Under the pieces are notes generated by a model. The model did no database searches and had not been told where the DNA came from. It was given only the letters and a program-made list of their open reading frames with translations. This document shows positions 22,909-32,406 of a stretch of 64,000 bases of DNA, one piece after another. Both the position numbers and the translations under genes were made by a program. The DNA comes from Linnemannia elongata (taxonomy: Eukaryota; Mortierellomycota; Mortierellomycetes; Mortierellales; Mortierellaceae): contig JAXBDG010000004.1 of the NCBI GenBank assembly GCA_036320915.1, positions 1,240,001-1,304,000 of the forward strand. Direction: 5' to 3'. Numbering within the stretch: position 1 is the stretch's first letter; every line of letters starts with the position of its first letter.

Positions 22909-24495
22909 GAGAGAGCAGAACTGAGCACAAAGCCAAGCAAAAACAAAGCAAGCAAGCAAGCAAAGCAAACACATACATACACACAAACAAATAAAAAAGC
23001 AGCGGAAGAAAAAAAAGGGTTTGTCGACACCTATTCTGATCTTCATGAGGTGTTGTCACAGCATGTCTTGGAGCGGATATCTCTTATTGATGTTCTTCAT
23101 GTCTCTGAACAACGGGCCGACCGGACCTGAGCAATCAGCAATTGGAACTGAACAAGCAAATATAACCTCACGCATTGCTGGAGCCGCCTGGAGGTAACAA
23201 CAGAAATATATATTCCAGAACGACAAAAAAAAAGATCCAAGATCCAAGACGAAAGTAATAAAGAAGAAACATAAAAGAACCTCAGCTGCGTGCTATGGGT
23301 GCTGTTTGCTATTGCTTTGTCTCGTCTTTTTTTGTTTGGTGCTCTCTCAGTTTCCATTTTTTCTCCAAAATAAAGATGCCGGCACCATCGGAACCCGCCT
23401 GGTCAAATGTACCATCGGCATGTACATGGGTACACACACAAAACAAAGCGGTCTCGGAAGAATGGGCACTAATGTCGAAATGGCGACTTACAATTAGACC
23501 CGCTTTTTTGTTCACTTTGAAAGCTAGTTGAGTCCTGACTGGTTGAGCGGCTGAATGATTAGCTTTAACGGATTGTAAGGAAAACTGGTTGGTTGGTTCG
23601 TTGGTGAGTTAGTTGGATGGTTGGTTGGTAGACTGGCTGACTGAAAAGAAGGGTAAGGCCTCATCTGCAGGTGTGTACAGGCAAACGTGTACAAAACAAC
23701 TATTTGTTTGAGCACATAATTCAAAGAATACAGCTAAAACCGCTATTTTTACAGCATAATAGACCATCAAGGACAAAAAGAAGAGATCCACCCAACAGCA
23801 TGAGGAATGCCTCTCGACTTGGTCCGTAATTTTTAAACAATAGTTAGCTCGTTTTCTTCATGACTATCCATCGTAGAGATGCGAGAACTGCCAGCAGCCG
23901 TCGAAATGCAAATGCCATGGGTCGGACAAGTTCAAAGTATCCAAACAAAAGAAAAGAGTGAGCTTTCAAATTGCAGATCAGGCGCGAATGGGTTATTAAA
24001 AAATAGCGGCAAGATTGCCTATTATTACATTTTACTCATGAGTGCTCTTCCCTCCATTTCTCATTCCTCTATGTTTTCTCTCCTTCCCTCTCTCTTTCCC
24101 CCCCCCCTGTACAGCTTCGGAGAGATAAAGTAGCAAGAAATCCGCGAGGACGGATGGAATAGAAGAACAGGACGAGAGAAAGGGCGTCCCTTTTTGATGT
24201 AAACACGCACGCAAGCAAAAGTCCCGATGAGAGAGCGGGTCGATGGTTTCTTGCGAAAGATCTCTTTAGCTGTACCGCCATGAAAAAACCCCCCGAAAGT
24301 CCAAGGTTTGCCACCCCCCTGTTTTTATAGTTTTGTTTTATGCACCATCGTCCCTGCTATCACCTAGTGTGTCTATACAACAAAACGAACACTGGCCTGA
24401 ACGGCCTCGCCTAGCCTTGGTATTTTTTTTATGATGCATTGGATGTTTGGCATGTTTGATAAGAGGCTTCCATACCTCCTCCTTGTCTCTCTTCT

Positions 24496-24515
24496 CCCCC
24501 CCCCCCCCCCCCCCC
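24496..24515. repeat. Poly-C tract (20)
   Basis: Uninterrupted C run. On the minus strand it is G20, able in principle to form a quadruplex. Confidence 0.9.
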
Positions 24516-24921
24516 TTGTTGCCTTCTTGCATGACACCGACTAATGGAGAAGAATCTCACTGATCCAATTCTCTCCCGTCTCCCGCCTCCCTTCTCCCTT
24601 CTCCCTTCCTTCTCCCATCTGTCTTTTCCCTTCGTTCTTTGTTCTTTCTCCTGGGCACTTTTGCAATGATCTCGTACTGCTACCTTTTCGTCTCCCTTCT
24701 CCCTTCGAAGAAAACACTATTGGGAAGGGAGGGAGGCGAAGCGAGGCGAGATCGATTGGATTTTGACTCAGACTGACTTGCCGCTTTTCGTTTTGTGATC
24801 AGTGTGCCTGACATGGTGATGGTAACTGAAAATAAACCGCCCAAGGCCGCGCCCATTTATGTCCCTTTATGTCCCTTCTCTTTTCTCTTCCTCCGCCTTC
24901 CCCCCACACAACCTCTTTGAA

Positions 24922-26447
24922 ATGAATCCGGCACTGCGCGCACTCAAGAACACGATCCGCAAGGACATGCGACAAAAGCTCGCTGCCCTCACCCCCGACG
25001 AGATCAAGCGCCAATGTAACTTACCTTACATCACTCCACTCAGTCTCTCATTCACACACCCACACCCCTTGCATGTACTTCATCAATAACTCATGACTCT
25101 GAAATAACATTCACCAGGAACGTGTACTCGCCACACACCCGCATACACCCACTCTCTCCGCCATGTCTCTCGTGCGCCCACATATAACACATACACCTCC
25201 TCTCCATCTTTTATCCCTCCCTTACGCCCACTCATATTATATTATTCATATGAATCCTTGACCCACACTCACAAACAAACCAATTTCGCTGTTGGAACGC
25301 GCCGTATCTATCCACCTCGAAATCAGCCGCCGTGGTGACAGAGAAGCTGCTGAACATGCCTGTCTTCAAGGCCAGCCAGAACATTAGTGTTTACATCAGC
25401 ATGCACGGTGAGGTCTGCACTCAAGAGATCATCAAGACCCTTCTCGACCAAAGTATGTTTGTCATCCAACCCATACTTGTTGACCACACCCTCTATCCCG
25501 AAATGATGTCAAGAACGGAGGATTTCGTGGATTTATTTACTTATTTGTTTGTTTGTTTGTTTGCATGATGCCTTGTCATTCGCCTTTCTGGTGTCACTTT
25601 GTTTACTTCGGCACATTCCTCAACCTCCGCCTCTTCCTTTGACTTTGGCATTGCTTTTTTTTTAAAAAACTTGCTTAGAAAAGAACTGTTACGTCCCAAG
25701 ATGCAAGGGTCCTATCATGGATATGGTCAAGATTGAATCCTGGGACGACTATCTGTCCCTGCCCAAGAACAGCTGGAATATCCCGGAGCCAACCCAGGAC
25801 TATCCCAGAGAAAACGGTACTTTTTTTTATGTGTTCAGGAAATATTTGTTTATGTGTCTAACACTAACGAACATTATTTTTTTTTTGTCTACATTCTTTT
25901 GTGATTTCCCGCGTAAAATAGCACTGGAGACTTTGCATGGGCTGGATTTGATTGTCATGCCTGGATTGGCGTTTGACAGGACAGGAACGCGTCTTGGTCA
26001 CGGCCGAGGGTATATGATTCAACACTCAACTACAACTCATAGGATCTGGCTGGCCTATTGCGAAACCCAAGATACATCAACTGCTCAAAACACGACTAAC
26101 ATAAGCCGATTTACTACCTTTTTCTTCTCCATGGAACAAATAAAAACTAGATACTATGATACATATCTCATCAAAGCGAACGAGTACAACAAAAGTGTCG
26201 GTCGTCCACCCGTGGCAACAGGTACACATCTCCAATGGATTGGGAGCTGTCCAAAAAACGCCGTGTGTTTCCTTTTCGCAATTATCGATGCAAAATTAAT
26301 TAGGCCAATCTACCCACATCCCATCTGCTTTCTATCCTCGCTTCTGCTCTTTCACTAGTGGCACTTTCGTTGACAGAGCAGATGGTCGACACCCCTCTAC
26401 CTAGATGCGAAACGGACATCAACCCTGAGCAGATTCTGCACCCTTGA
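24922..26447 (+). CDS. FAU1: 5-formyltetrahydrofolate cyclo-ligase (MTHFS)
   Basis: Six exons: 24922..25015, 25327..25452, 25679..25816, 25922..26009, 26151..26221 and 26359..26447, giving 201 residues, the family size. The N-terminus (ALRALKNTIRKDMRQKL) carries the basic ATP-site helix. KKNCYVPRCKG and MDMVKIESWDDY match the middle of the family. The substrate/ATP loop reads DLIVMPGLAFDRTGTRLGHG followed by RGYYDTYL across an intron. The end has VALSLTEQMVDTPLP. The enzyme converts 5-formyl-THF with ATP to 5,10-methenyl-THF in one-carbon metabolism. Two introns use GTAACT or GTATAT donors, but each junction restores a conserved codon. The stop is followed by a short A/T-rich 3' flank. Confidence 0.95.
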
Positions 26448-26741
26448 AACGTGGAAAAAGGAGAGTAACATCAGAGCCTTCAGAAGAGCAGAAAAGTAGT
26501 GCAAAATATAAATTGCCAAACAGAAGCCAAGTTTCTCTCTCAATAATACTCATGTCATTAGGGCCCAGGAACCATTTGGAAACCACGGCTACACGTGCGG
26601 GGCGTCAGGAACCGGCCTAAAAGGCCCGATTCGGAGACTTTTCTCACTTTCCAAGGCGAAGCGATTCTTACGTTCGATATGAATTAACCTTAAATTTGAA
26701 AGGCGGTATCCAATCAGGTTACAAGAATCTGAAATAGAGTT
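26448..26741. other. Spacer between cyclo-ligase and tRNA-Lys
   Basis: 294 bases with no gene. The part from 26560 on has higher GC than usual intergenic DNA here and includes the inverted pair GGCCTAAAAGGCC, which could form a small hairpin. Confidence 0.4.
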
Positions 26742-26814
26742 GCCCGGCTAACTCAATCGGTAGAGTGTCAGACTTTTAATCTGAAAGTTGCGGGTTCGAC
26801 CCCCGCGTTGGGCG
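26742..26814 (+). tRNA. tRNA-Lys (anticodon UUU)
   Basis: A complete 73-nt cloverleaf without intron. Acceptor GCCCGGC pairs with GTTGGGC (two G-U pairs). The D arm ACTC/GAGT encloses AATCGGTA. The anticodon stem TCAGA/TCTGA closes the loop CTTTTAA, giving anticodon TTT. The T arm GCGGG/CCCGC encloses TTCGACC. A pol III terminator of six T follows at 26829-26834. Confidence 0.97.
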
Positions 26815-26828
26815 TGATCTCATTCACT

Positions 26829-26834
26829 TTTTTG
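26829..26834 (+). terminator. Pol III terminator of tRNA-Lys
   Basis: T6 run 14 bases after the tRNA 3' end, the standard RNA polymerase III stop signal. Confidence 0.75.
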
Positions 26835-27190
26835 TTTTCGTTTCTTAACCTTTTGCCCTCTTGTTTTCCATCCTTTCGTTTGCATCGCCAAAGGTGAAGA
26901 CGTTCTGAGAGGGGTTTTTTTTGCATTATTTAACAACGGCAGAACAAAAAAGACATCATATGGCGCTATACAGTTTTTGGTGACAACGCGGTTTATTGCT
27001 TTTTGGCCTTTTGTTTTGGGGATCAAGAGCTGTTCAACTTGCAGCTCAAAACTGGTCGGAGGGAGGTGATATTTTACAAGTGAGTTAGATGGTGGTGCTG
27101 AAAATTAAATAAGGCGGGGTGGGAGGAGAGGAAAAAAAGTTACAAGTGTTCCCGCTTTTTTGTGTGTTGTTAGTCCTCGAAGAAAAGAAC
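26835..27190. other. Spacer after tRNA-Lys / hexokinase 3' flank
   Basis: About 355 A/T-rich bases with no gene. It should hold the 3' untranslated region of the minus-strand hexokinase. Confidence 0.5.
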
Positions 27191-28982
27191 CTAGACGGCT
27201 CCGCCAGAGTGGGAGACCATGGCGACCAAGGCGGCACCAATGCAACCACCATCACGGGCGAGCTCCAAACGGATGCGGGAGGCACGGTCCTTGCCCAAAA
27301 TATCGGTCAAAGCATCCATCATGCTGTGGGAGAAATGGGGGTACTTCTCAAAGACAGATCCATCAATACCGATGGTGGTGATTTCGTTGGCGTCATCCAA
27401 CTGAACAGAGGTGCCGTTAGCCTTGTGGAGGAGGGCTGCGCAGGCAGCAGCGGTCATAGTGGCGGAACGCTGGCCAATGGTATGGATCAACTCAAAGACA
27501 CGGGCGCGGTCCTGGGCAGTCAAGCCCTCGACACCGAAGGAAGTCTTGAAGACACGATCGACGGCAGAGTGGCTGGAATCATTGTCAGACTCGATGGTCG
27601 ACATGAACAAGGTCTTGAAGGCCAAGCGGGGCTTGAGGGACTCGGGGACCTTGCCACCGAGGAACTCAAAGATGGCATTCTGCTCGATCAAGTCAACAAG
27701 GGCGAGACGGACGAGCTCACCCATATAGAGACCAGAGACCATCTTCTCAAACTCCTGGAATCCTGGGACCAGGGAGACGGCATCGATTTCCTTGTCGTAC
27801 TTGGTCTGGGGGAGGTATTCGGCCTTGCCCATGGCGTCCCACTCGGTGTTGAGGATCATCTGGTCGCAGGCGGGGCCTTTGTACTTGGAGACCTCGGAGG
27901 CGCGCTCAATGTAGGCGGCGTTTGTACCAGTGGCAAGGATGACTCCGATCTTGGTCGAGGGCGAGACGTAGGCATGGGAGACGAGGGTGCCGACGGTGTC
28001 GTTGATGATGGCCGAGACAGTGACGGGGAGGTTCTTGCGAGCGAAACCGCCCTCGAGCAAGTCCTTGAGGTCCTTGCCCATAACATCGGAGAGATCAAAT
28101 CCCTTGCCCATGGCCAAGACCTTTCCGCGGTTAATGGCAGTCTGCCTATATATTTTTGATTGAACAAGAGAGTGGATGAGGGTTTGAATGGTTAGAAGGT
28201 TTGTATCTCGTCTTTTTTTTCGTCTCGTCTTGTGGTCATATCAGCATGTTGAATGTTATTTTGAGTTGTCGTTGTTATGTTATGTTGTGTTGAGTTGTGT
28301 TGTTTTTTGTTTGTTTGTTTAGAACAGAACCGATCGATTAAAAAAAGATAAACTGGATTGTCTCTTTTGTGTCCCTCCAATTTGCTCCCACGACATGCTC
28401 AATTTTCCCTCTTCGTTATTTTTTGCTTTCTTTTTGTTAGTCCGGTGAATACTTTTTTTTTGCGGTCGACGATTATTTTACTGCTACTCGTGGAATGCAT
28501 ATCCCTCCACAAAGCATCACACCACACAACGCCCATCAAGAAAAAGATGAAAAGACTTACTGGATGGCAAAGGAGAAGGTGACTCCCATCTGGAGCTCAG
28601 CATTGCCCATGTCCAAGGCAACAGACTTCAAGAGAGCAGCGGTGCAGTCAGCAATCCAGTCAAACATGGCCTGACCAGTTCCAGTCTTGAGCTCGTGGGT
28701 GATCTCGTGCTTCTCCATAGTAACACCGACCTGGCCATCGCCGAGGAGGTGGACAGCAGCGGTGCGGAGGTTGGTGCCACCCATGTCGATGGCGAGGTAG
28801 AGACCGGTCTCCTTGCCGGTAGGGAGACGGGTGATGAAGGAGGGCTGCTGGGTGATGTTCTTGGGGTCGCTAGTCGAGAGGCCCTCGACGAGCTCGTCGT
28901 TGAGGCCGTTGATGATCTTTTCAACCTGCTCCTTGGAGAGGACAAACTGGCTGACGACTTCTTGGAAGGTGGACGAGGTCAT
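27191..28982 (-). CDS. Hexokinase
   Basis: Two exons on the minus strand, 28561..28982 and 27191..28145, give 458 residues, the fungal hexokinase size. The phosphate-1 motif LAIDMGGTNLR is at 63-73. INRGKVLAMGKGFDL follows the intron, INDTVGTLVSHAY contains the sugar-binding Asn-Asp, and ILATGTNAAYIE is the ATP phosphate-2 loop. EWDAMG and a late IGIDGSVFEKYP (adenosine site region) are also present. It phosphorylates glucose and other hexoses with ATP in the cytosol at the entry to glycolysis, and fungal relatives can also act in glucose signalling. The usual sequence SxP at the sugar site is replaced by FAIQQTAINRG at the exon junction. A 346-codon frame on the plus strand is an antisense shadow. 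Confidence 0.96.
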
Positions 28983-29018
28983 TGTGGTATTCTAGGAGGA
29001 AGAAGGGGGTGGTGAAAG

Positions 29019-29075
29019 GGTAAAGGCGAGGGTGAAGGGTAAAGGCGAGGGTGAAGGGTGAAGGGTGAAGGGTGA
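29019..29075. repeat. Tandem repeat in hexokinase leader
   Basis: Two copies of a 21-bp unit built on GGTAAAGGCGAGGGTGAAG, followed by about three more copies of its 7-bp core GGGTGAA. It lies between the hexokinase TATA-like box and start codon, so probably in the 5' untranslated region. Confidence 0.8.
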
Positions 29076-29199
29076 TGAGGAATGAAGGAGGGGGATGAGT
29101 GAAGAGGATTGAGGAGAAAAAGAAGAAAATGAAAAAGAAAAAAAAAAAAAAAAAAAAAAAAAAAGAGAGAGAGAGAATGGGCGACAAAGAAAGGGAGGG

Positions 29200-29206
29200 T
29201 TATATA
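29200..29206 (-). promoter_or_regulatory. TATA-like box of hexokinase
   Basis: TATATAA on the minus strand, about 218 bases upstream of the hexokinase ATG and just upstream of the A/GA-rich leader. Position and match suggest a core promoter element; the transcription start is not known. Confidence 0.4.
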
Positions 29207-29538
29207 TTGTTTGGAGTTTGAATACACCCTCGGCGGATTGAATTGATCAGAGATGAATGAGTGGTGAGGAATTAACGACCCATTCACTCATTCCAAAAGG
29301 GCGTACAATCATCATCACCTTGCTCAGCGAACAAGTGCGTTAATCTTCATTATCATCGAAACCTTGACTTTGTTCGTCAACATCATGCCCACAAACATCA
29401 ATGGGGATGCTGCACATGAACAGAATCGACCATTCGAACTATCGAACATCAAAAGGACAACCACCAAGAAACACACCCTCACTCTCACTCTCTCTCTCCC
29501 ATTCTTACCCTCCCTCCTTTTTACTCTCGAGACTAGAA

Positions 29539-29579
29539 ACTGAACCTGAACTGAACCTGAACTGAACCTGAACTGAACC
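29539..29579. repeat. 11-bp tandem repeat, about 3.7 copies
   Basis: Unit ACTGAACCTGA repeated without change. Because 11 is not a multiple of three, the frames crossing it read three different peptides, which argues against coding. Confidence 0.9.
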
Positions 29580-30498
29580 GGATCTTGGACAACTTTTTCT
29601 TTTTGGCTGAGCTGACCTTGAACCTTTTGAGGCCTCCTCTTCTTGACCGTGGACAAGCCGTTCGTTTAACAAAACGGCGACACCACCACAACACCACACC
29701 ACACACGACACTGATGGGGTTTCGACCCCACAAAAATAACACTTTCTCTGTTTTCTTTTCCCTTCAGGCCTTTCGCTCTCGTCGGTTTATTTTATTACTT
29801 TTTTTTTCATCATCCGCGTGCCTTTTTATAACACTCACACGGAGCATATAGAAAAAAAATTCATTTCCAGTAGTTGGTACACTCATGGAGCATATATAAA
29901 GAGGGAAGAAACTGGAAGGGTTCATGATCATTGTCATCTTTTTCTTCACTGTACGAGTGGATTGTAAGAGGTTCCTGTACAATACATTGTGAAGATGGAT
30001 GACAGAGAATAGGCTGTTTCCTCCCCAACAAGAATAATGGCGGTGGTCTCGGTCAGAAGTACACAAACACAAAAACAACAAAGAGAGGATTGATAAAGAG
30101 GACAGACATCAGTGTGGCAGGCACATTGAAACTCTCTCTTCCTCGTTCTCCCTCCTCCCCTTTCACCCTTGGACGTTGATTGATTTTGGGGTTTTTTTTC
30201 TCTGTTCCAGGGCGCAAAGGTTCGTTGTTTGTTTGTGTCTCCTGTGAGCGGGTGGTTGATGTTTGACTAAAAACGAATACTTTTTTTTTCGTTCCTTGTT
30301 GTTTATCATTATTCAGTTCGCATGTTTGACTTGCATTGAAGACAAAATAAAAAATAAAACAATGTACCCACACTTTCAAGACAGTTTTGACGCTGACAAC
30401 GAGACAAACATTAGAAAAGACTGGGAGCGAGTGGGAGATGGAAGGGTAAGGAAGTCGACGGAAGAAAAGACCGAACAATTGCATTACCCTACCAGCCA

Positions 30499-30500
<2 letters not shown>

Positions 30501-30530
<30 letters not shown>
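30501..30530. repeat. Poly-T tract (30)
   Basis: Uninterrupted T run in the large region without genes. Confidence 0.9.
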
Positions 30531-30570
30531 CATTGTGAATATAAAAAAATCGAAGGTTTGAGGCTCTCAT

Positions 30571-30651
30571 TCATGTCACCTCTCTCTCCTCTCTGTTGAT
30601 GATCTTATCGAAACCTTGATCCTCCAGGGCAAATAGCATGCGAGGTACACA
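30571..30651 (-). CDS. Possible terminal exon of an unrecognised gene (copy 2)
   Basis: After an acceptor-like TTGATTACAG, 26 codons read CVPRMLFALEDQGFDKIINR and on to a TGA. The pattern R-M-x-F-x-L-E-x-x-G-F-D resembles the end of the exon pair at 30894-31085. No family is recognised and no body of a gene is attached with certainty. Confidence 0.25.
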   Translation of the reverse strand, partial: CVPRMLFALEDQGFDKIINREEREVT

Positions 30652-30893
30652 CTGTAATCAATTTGAAGGGAGCAAAGAGGGCAGGCGAGAAGAAAGACGA
30701 CTACGCAAACCGTAGAGCAAGGAAGTCACTTGGCAAACAATCAAATAAAGAAGCAAACGAGGTTGCGGGGAACGATTAATGGTTGTGAAGCTACAGCTAC
30801 AACTGTTGAAAGATTATAAAGCCGGGAGAATCGACTGAAAGGTGAGTAGCTCCTACTCGAATGCTTTGAATAAAAGTCGTGAATGAATTGGTA

Positions 30894-31085
30894 TTAGAGT
30901 TCATCATAATCTCCCTCCAATCCCTCGAGAACAAAACACATCTTTGACTCTGGGATCTTGGCCAAATACAGCCTATCCGGAGAAAGGATCAAAGACAACG
31001 CAGGCGAGTAAAGGTGAAGAAGAAAGCGAACTGCTCACTTATTTCTTTGCAGTGTGATAATGCTGATGTCAACGAAGGATGAGAG
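30894..31085 (-). CDS. Possible two-exon 3' end of an unrecognised gene (copy 1)
   Basis: Exon 31039..31085 (acceptor TTCGCCAG, donor GTGAGC) reads LSSFVDISIITLQRN. It leaves two bases that join in frame to exon 30894..30972 (acceptor GGATAG), which reads LYLAKIPESKMCFVLEGL and on to a TAA. The agreement of donor, acceptor and phase makes a real gene end plausible. The upstream body was not found. I do not recognise the protein. Confidence 0.3.
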
Positions 31086-31554
31086 CTGGCGAAGAATAGA
31101 AAAAAAAAAAAAAAGGCATGATCAAGTCGAGGAAACGAGTGAGTCTACTTTGCTCTGCTACTCCTTTCCTATCCTATCTTCCCACTCTCCATCCATATGA
31201 AGTTCTGACAGATTTTCCCTTCTTACCTGTTACCCCCACATCAATATCCTTTCCCACTCTCTCTTGTCTCGTCTATCAAAGCATGGTAGCACAAGTACGC
31301 TTCGTCGCACCAGATGATTAACCGATAAAAAAAGATGCAAAGAAAAAGAAAAAAACAAGAAAAAGGAAAATCAGTTTGAGATCAATCTAACTCTTATTCC
31401 TGAGGTTTGTCTTTGTCAATTTGTGTCCGTTTGGGGTAGGTTGGTCACAGGAGTTGAGAGAGAGAATGAGACAGAGAAGGGGATGTAGTTGAATGGAGTT
31501 GACGAGAACAAGAGTACCTTATGAAGTGGAAAGAGGGAGGGCTAGTGTGCAACC

Positions 31555-31596
31555 TTAAGCATGTCGAGAATTCTGCGCCCACTCCTCCCAGTCCTT
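31555..31596 (-). other. Exon-like fragment ending in a stop codon
   Basis: After TTGAGCAG, 13 codons read KDWEEWAQNSRHA and stop. It is short and unsupported, listed because it lies in a series with two other terminal-exon-like pieces on the same strand. Confidence 0.15.
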
Positions 31597-32406
31597 CTGC
31601 TCAATATCCAGTGAGACAAAAGTGAAGAGGAAAAGATCGAAAAGCAAGGGGAGCAAACTATGTATGCCGACGCCTTCCCTCTTTCTTCTGCCCCCCTAAG
31701 GCTGGCTGTAACGTCGAACAAAGGCGGGTGAAGAAGGGTGTTAAGTCAATTAAATCACAGCGAAAGTGAAAACAAACAGGGAGGAAAAAAAAAAAAAAAA
31801 AAAAAAAAAAAGAGATCTAGACCGATAAGAAACGAAACACAAAAAGGTACATGCATTGGCCCTGCAAGATGCAAACCTGATTTCCTATCTCTCTCCAATC
31901 CGAGTCCTTCTCTTCTCTAAAAATCCGGACTCAAAAACATGTTTATGAAAAAAAGGTGGGGGTGGGCGACAAAACCTTGCTTGTGGACTCGTGATGCTTC
32001 AAGTCTCGTTGAGCCAATGACTCGTCTTGTTTTTCTTCTGTTTTATTGTTTTATCTAAATGAAAGATAATAGCTTTCCGTAGTCTCCCCGACCTTTGTAT
32101 CTTGGGATACAAATGACAAAGGAAGAAGCAAACAAGAGAGAAAAGGAAGGAAGAAGAAGCAAGCGACGGAGGAAAAAAGGGCCGATCAAAAGGTGATATA
32201 GGTGATCTTTCGTTGAACATTAACCCTGTCAATTGGCCAATCAAATCAACTTGATCAAAAATGAAACTGTGTCAGGAAATAAACGGTTGTTTTGATCACT
32301 GTGCGGGTGTGGGCTAGTGAGCAACTGGCTTAACCCTTCGGTGAAGGTAAGCGATCAGTGTGGGGGTGTTGCACTCTCGCTTTTTTATTAGGAGAGAAAA
32401 GAGTTA

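Larger units (their letters stand above)
21230..24921. other. 3.7-kb repeat-rich intergenic region
   Basis: No gene can be assigned. The left part is the RasGEF upstream region, strongly purine-rich on the plus strand (GA repeats at about 21690-21800). It also holds T and A runs, a 10-G run near 22533, a 41-A run at 22866-22906, a GGTT-type minisatellite at about 23580-23645 and a 20-C run at 24496-24515. An exon-like piece on the plus strand at about 23351-23497 is reported as a finding. Just before 24922 the sequence becomes C/T-rich, as expected for the leader of the cyclo-ligase gene. Confidence 0.6.
28983..32406. other. 3.4-kb region without a recognisable gene
   Basis: The left end is the hexokinase promoter. 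Then follow a 29-A run near 29135-29164, an 11-bp tandem repeat at 29539-29579, a T30 run at 30501-30530 and an A run near 31782-31811. Four short exon-like segments on the minus strand between 30571 and 31596 are described separately. A 52-codon frame beginning at about 29385 on the plus strand (MPTNINGDAAHEQNRP) is plausible but unsupported. The right end is the 3' side of the methyltransferase gene. Confidence 0.5.

Noticed and set aside
21340..23030. Many Phe/Leu/Ser-rich frames on the minus strand
   Set aside because: They translate GA, A and T runs of the RasGEF upstream region and have no motif or consistent codon use.
27119..28159. A 346-codon open frame on the plus strand
   Set aside because: It is antisense to the hexokinase second exon and shows no family motif; codon-bias shadow.
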